This document shows positions 62,281-64,000 of a DNA stretch of 64,000 nt, piece by piece. The notes beneath the pieces are model-generated. The model was given only the letters and a program-made list of their open reading frames with translations. It was not told the DNA's origin and ran no database searches. Positions within the stretch are counted from its first letter, which is position 1. Each line of letters opens with the position of its first letter. A program made the translations under genes and the position numbers. Source of the stretch: Prorocentrum cordatum (lineage: Eukaryota > Sar > Dinophyceae > Prorocentrales > Prorocentraceae). The stretch lies in the NCBI GenBank assembly GCA_963575745.1, contig CAUYUJ010014172.1, forward strand, positions 507,501-571,500. The letters run 5' to 3'.

Positions 62281-64000
62281 CGCAGTGTTGCGAGGATGTC
62301 TCAGGCGGCACGGGCCAGACCAGCTCTCGCGGGGCATCTCCGAACCCAGAGCTGTGAGGATGTCTCGGGCGAAACTGCCTGGAACACCTCTGGTCAGGGC
62401 ACCTCTGAGCCCAGGCGTGCGATGATGTCTAAGGCGAAACTTGCCGGACCACTTCGCGCTGGCATCCTTGCATGCGAAGCTGGCCGGACCGCCTCAGGTC
62501 AGAGTGGATCGGAGCCCAGGAAGTTGCGAGGATGTCTCAAGCAAAACTACCTGGAAAACCTCGTGCGCGGTATCTCGGAGTCCGACGTTGCGAGGGATTA
62601 TCTCAGGCGAAACTAACTGGACAACCTCGTACGCGGCATCTCGGAGCCTAGAGTCGCGACGTCGTCGGAAGCGAAGCTGGCCAGACCACCTTTGGCGCGG
62701 CATCTCTGAGCCCAGAGTTGCGAGGATGTCTCAGGCAAGATGGGCTGGATAACATTGTGCGCGGCATGTCGCAGACGAACCTGGCTGGACCACCGCAGGT
62801 TAAAGCAGAGGAGCCCAAAGTTGCGAGGATACCTCAGGCGAACTGGCTGCAGAGGTGCGAGGACGTCTCACGCGAAACTGGCCATACCAGCTATCGCGCG
62901 GCACCTGACGATATGTCAATAAGAACGGTCCGCACCACCTCGGGTCAGGGGATATGGGAGCCTAGAGTCGCGAGGACGTCTCAAGCGACACTGGCTTGAA
63001 AACGTCGCGCGCGGCACCTCTGAGCCGAGTCGCGAGGATGTCTCAGGCGAAATGGGCTGGATAACATCGTGCGCGGCATGTCGCAGACGTGGCTGGACCA
63101 CCGCAGGTTAAAGCAGAGGAGCACAGAGTTGCGAGGATACCTCAGGCGGAACTGGCTGGAGCACCTCGCATGCGCCCTCTCCTACCCCAGAGCTGCGAGG
63201 ACGTCTCACGCGAAACTGGCCACACCAACTCTCGCGCGGCATTTCACGATATTTCAAAAGAAACGGTCCGCACCACCTCGGGTCAGGGGATATGGGAGCC
63301 TAGAGTCGCGAGGACGTCTCAAGCGACACTGGCTTGAACACGTCGCACGCGGCACCTCTGAGCCCAGAGTCGCGAGGATGTCTCAGGCGAAGTGGGCTGG
63401 ATAACATCGTGCGCGGCATGTCGCAGACGAACCTGGCTGGACCACCGCAGGTTAAAGCAGAGGAGCACAGAGTTGCGAGGATACCTCAGGCGGAACTGGC
63501 TGGAGTACCTCGCATGCGCCCTCTCCTACCCCAGAGCTGCGAGGACGTCTCACGCGAAACTGGCCACACCAACTCTCGCGCGGCACCTGACAATATTTCA
63601 ATAAGAACGGTCCGCACCACCTCGGGTCAGGGGATATGGGAGCCTAGAGTCGCGAGGACGTCTCAAGCGACACTGGCTTGAAAACGTCGCACGCGGCACC
63701 TCTGAGCCCAGAGTCGCGAGGATGTCTCAGGCGAAATGGGCTGGATAACATCGTGCGCGGCATGTCGCAGACGAACCTGGCTGGACCACCGCAGGTTAAA
63801 GCAGAGGAGCACAGAGTCGCGAGGATACCTCAGGCGGAACTGGCTGGAGCACCTCGCATGCGCCCTCTCCTACCCCAGAGCTGCGAGGACGTCTCACGCG
63901 AAACTGGCCACAACAACTCTCGCGCGGCATTTCACGATATTTGAAAAGAAACGGTCCGCACCACCTCGGGTCAGGGGATATTGGGGCCCAGAGTTGCGAG
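62280..64000. repeat. Terminal array with ~340-bp higher-order unit
   Basis: Sub-repeats of GCGAGGATGTCTCAGGCGAAAC, GGCTGGACCACC and GCGCGGCATCTCTGAGCCCAGAGT. From 62719 they form a higher-order unit: equivalent points lie at 62719, 63031, 63371 and 63715 (spacings 312, 340 and 344). Within a unit the sub-repeats are distinguishable (GATGTCTCAGG, GATACCTCAGG, GACGTCTCACG, GACGTCTCAAG), each matching its counterpart in the next unit better than its neighbours. The array continues past the window end. Confidence 0.93.

Noticed and set aside
62280-64000. CRISPR-like or coding array
   Set aside because: Sub-repeats diverge gradually and form a higher-order satellite. There is no repeat-spacer alternation.
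1-64000. rRNA, tRNA or other structured RNA genes
   Set aside because: I looked for rRNA core sequences, tRNA T-loop (GGTTCGAATCC-type) words and spliced leader/5S segments and saw none convincing. A covariance-model scan would be decisive.
1-64000. Prokaryotic or viral origin
   Set aside because: No operons, ribosome-binding patterns, capsid or packaging genes. LINEs and kilobase satellites point to a eukaryotic nucleus.

Overview
This window looks like nuclear DNA of a repeat-rich, GC-rich eukaryote, most likely a dinoflagellate. The organism call is inference. It rests on extremely low gene density, kilobases of trinucleotide and decamer satellites, and LINE-type retrotransposons whose first protein has a RanBP2-like zinc finger and whose second protein ends in C2H2 fingers. 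I found no complete host gene, rRNA, tRNA, CRISPR array or bacterial operon. A few stretches look like host exons and are listed at low confidence.

Layout. 1-4.1 kb: TCC and GTC microsatellites and unassigned sequence. 4.14-4.83 kb: an array with a period near 90 bp. 4.9-7.2 kb: LINE-1, a plus-strand retrotransposon relic with an APE-type-to-RT linker, a full RT core (YADD) and its C-terminal part. 7.7-10.7 kb: a decayed minus-strand endonuclease and possible linker from another LINE. 11.5-13.9 kb: imperfect palindromes and GAC or GCTTGGCATT repeats. 14.4-17.7 kb: a 3.3 kb GAC/CGACC satellite. 18.6-20.5 kb: CCAAGAGGCC-type decamer arrays. 20.6-33.5 kb: LINE-2 on the minus strand. It has ORF1 with a RanBP2-like finger and coiled coil, an APE endonuclease, an RT with FVDD, and C-terminal zinc fingers. 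33.5-35.5 kb: more decamer arrays. 35.9-36.25 kb: two strong hairpins. 36.5-47.3 kb: GAC, GTC, GGA and CTC tracts, with a GAC block facing GTC blocks. 47.5-50.1 kb: an 11-bp G-rich minisatellite followed by two copies of an AT-richer unit bounded by (CAA)n. 50.9-51.75 kb: a coding-like minus-strand stretch. 52-64 kb: short repeat families, a GT/TTTG tract, a GTGATGTCACAGC array and a terminal array with a period near 340 bp.

The main discovery is at 23812-31254. A 7.4 kb segment, almost entirely 108-bp satellite repeats, interrupts the endonuclease reading frame of LINE-2. It is bounded by 26-bp inverted repeats (21 of 26 identical) that begin and end at TA. Taking the segment out with one TA makes the two endonuclease halves continuous and in frame. 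This is the signature of a TA-targeting, non-autonomous terminal-inverted-repeat DNA transposon whose cargo is a satellite array. The array has a three-variant higher-order pattern and switches strand at about 29998, so it can fold back on itself.

The retrotransposons carry single-base frameshifts, several of them in homopolymer runs. They may be recently dead copies, or assembly errors may have broken live ones. Long open frames across the satellites are by-products of repeat periods divisible by three and are not reported as genes.
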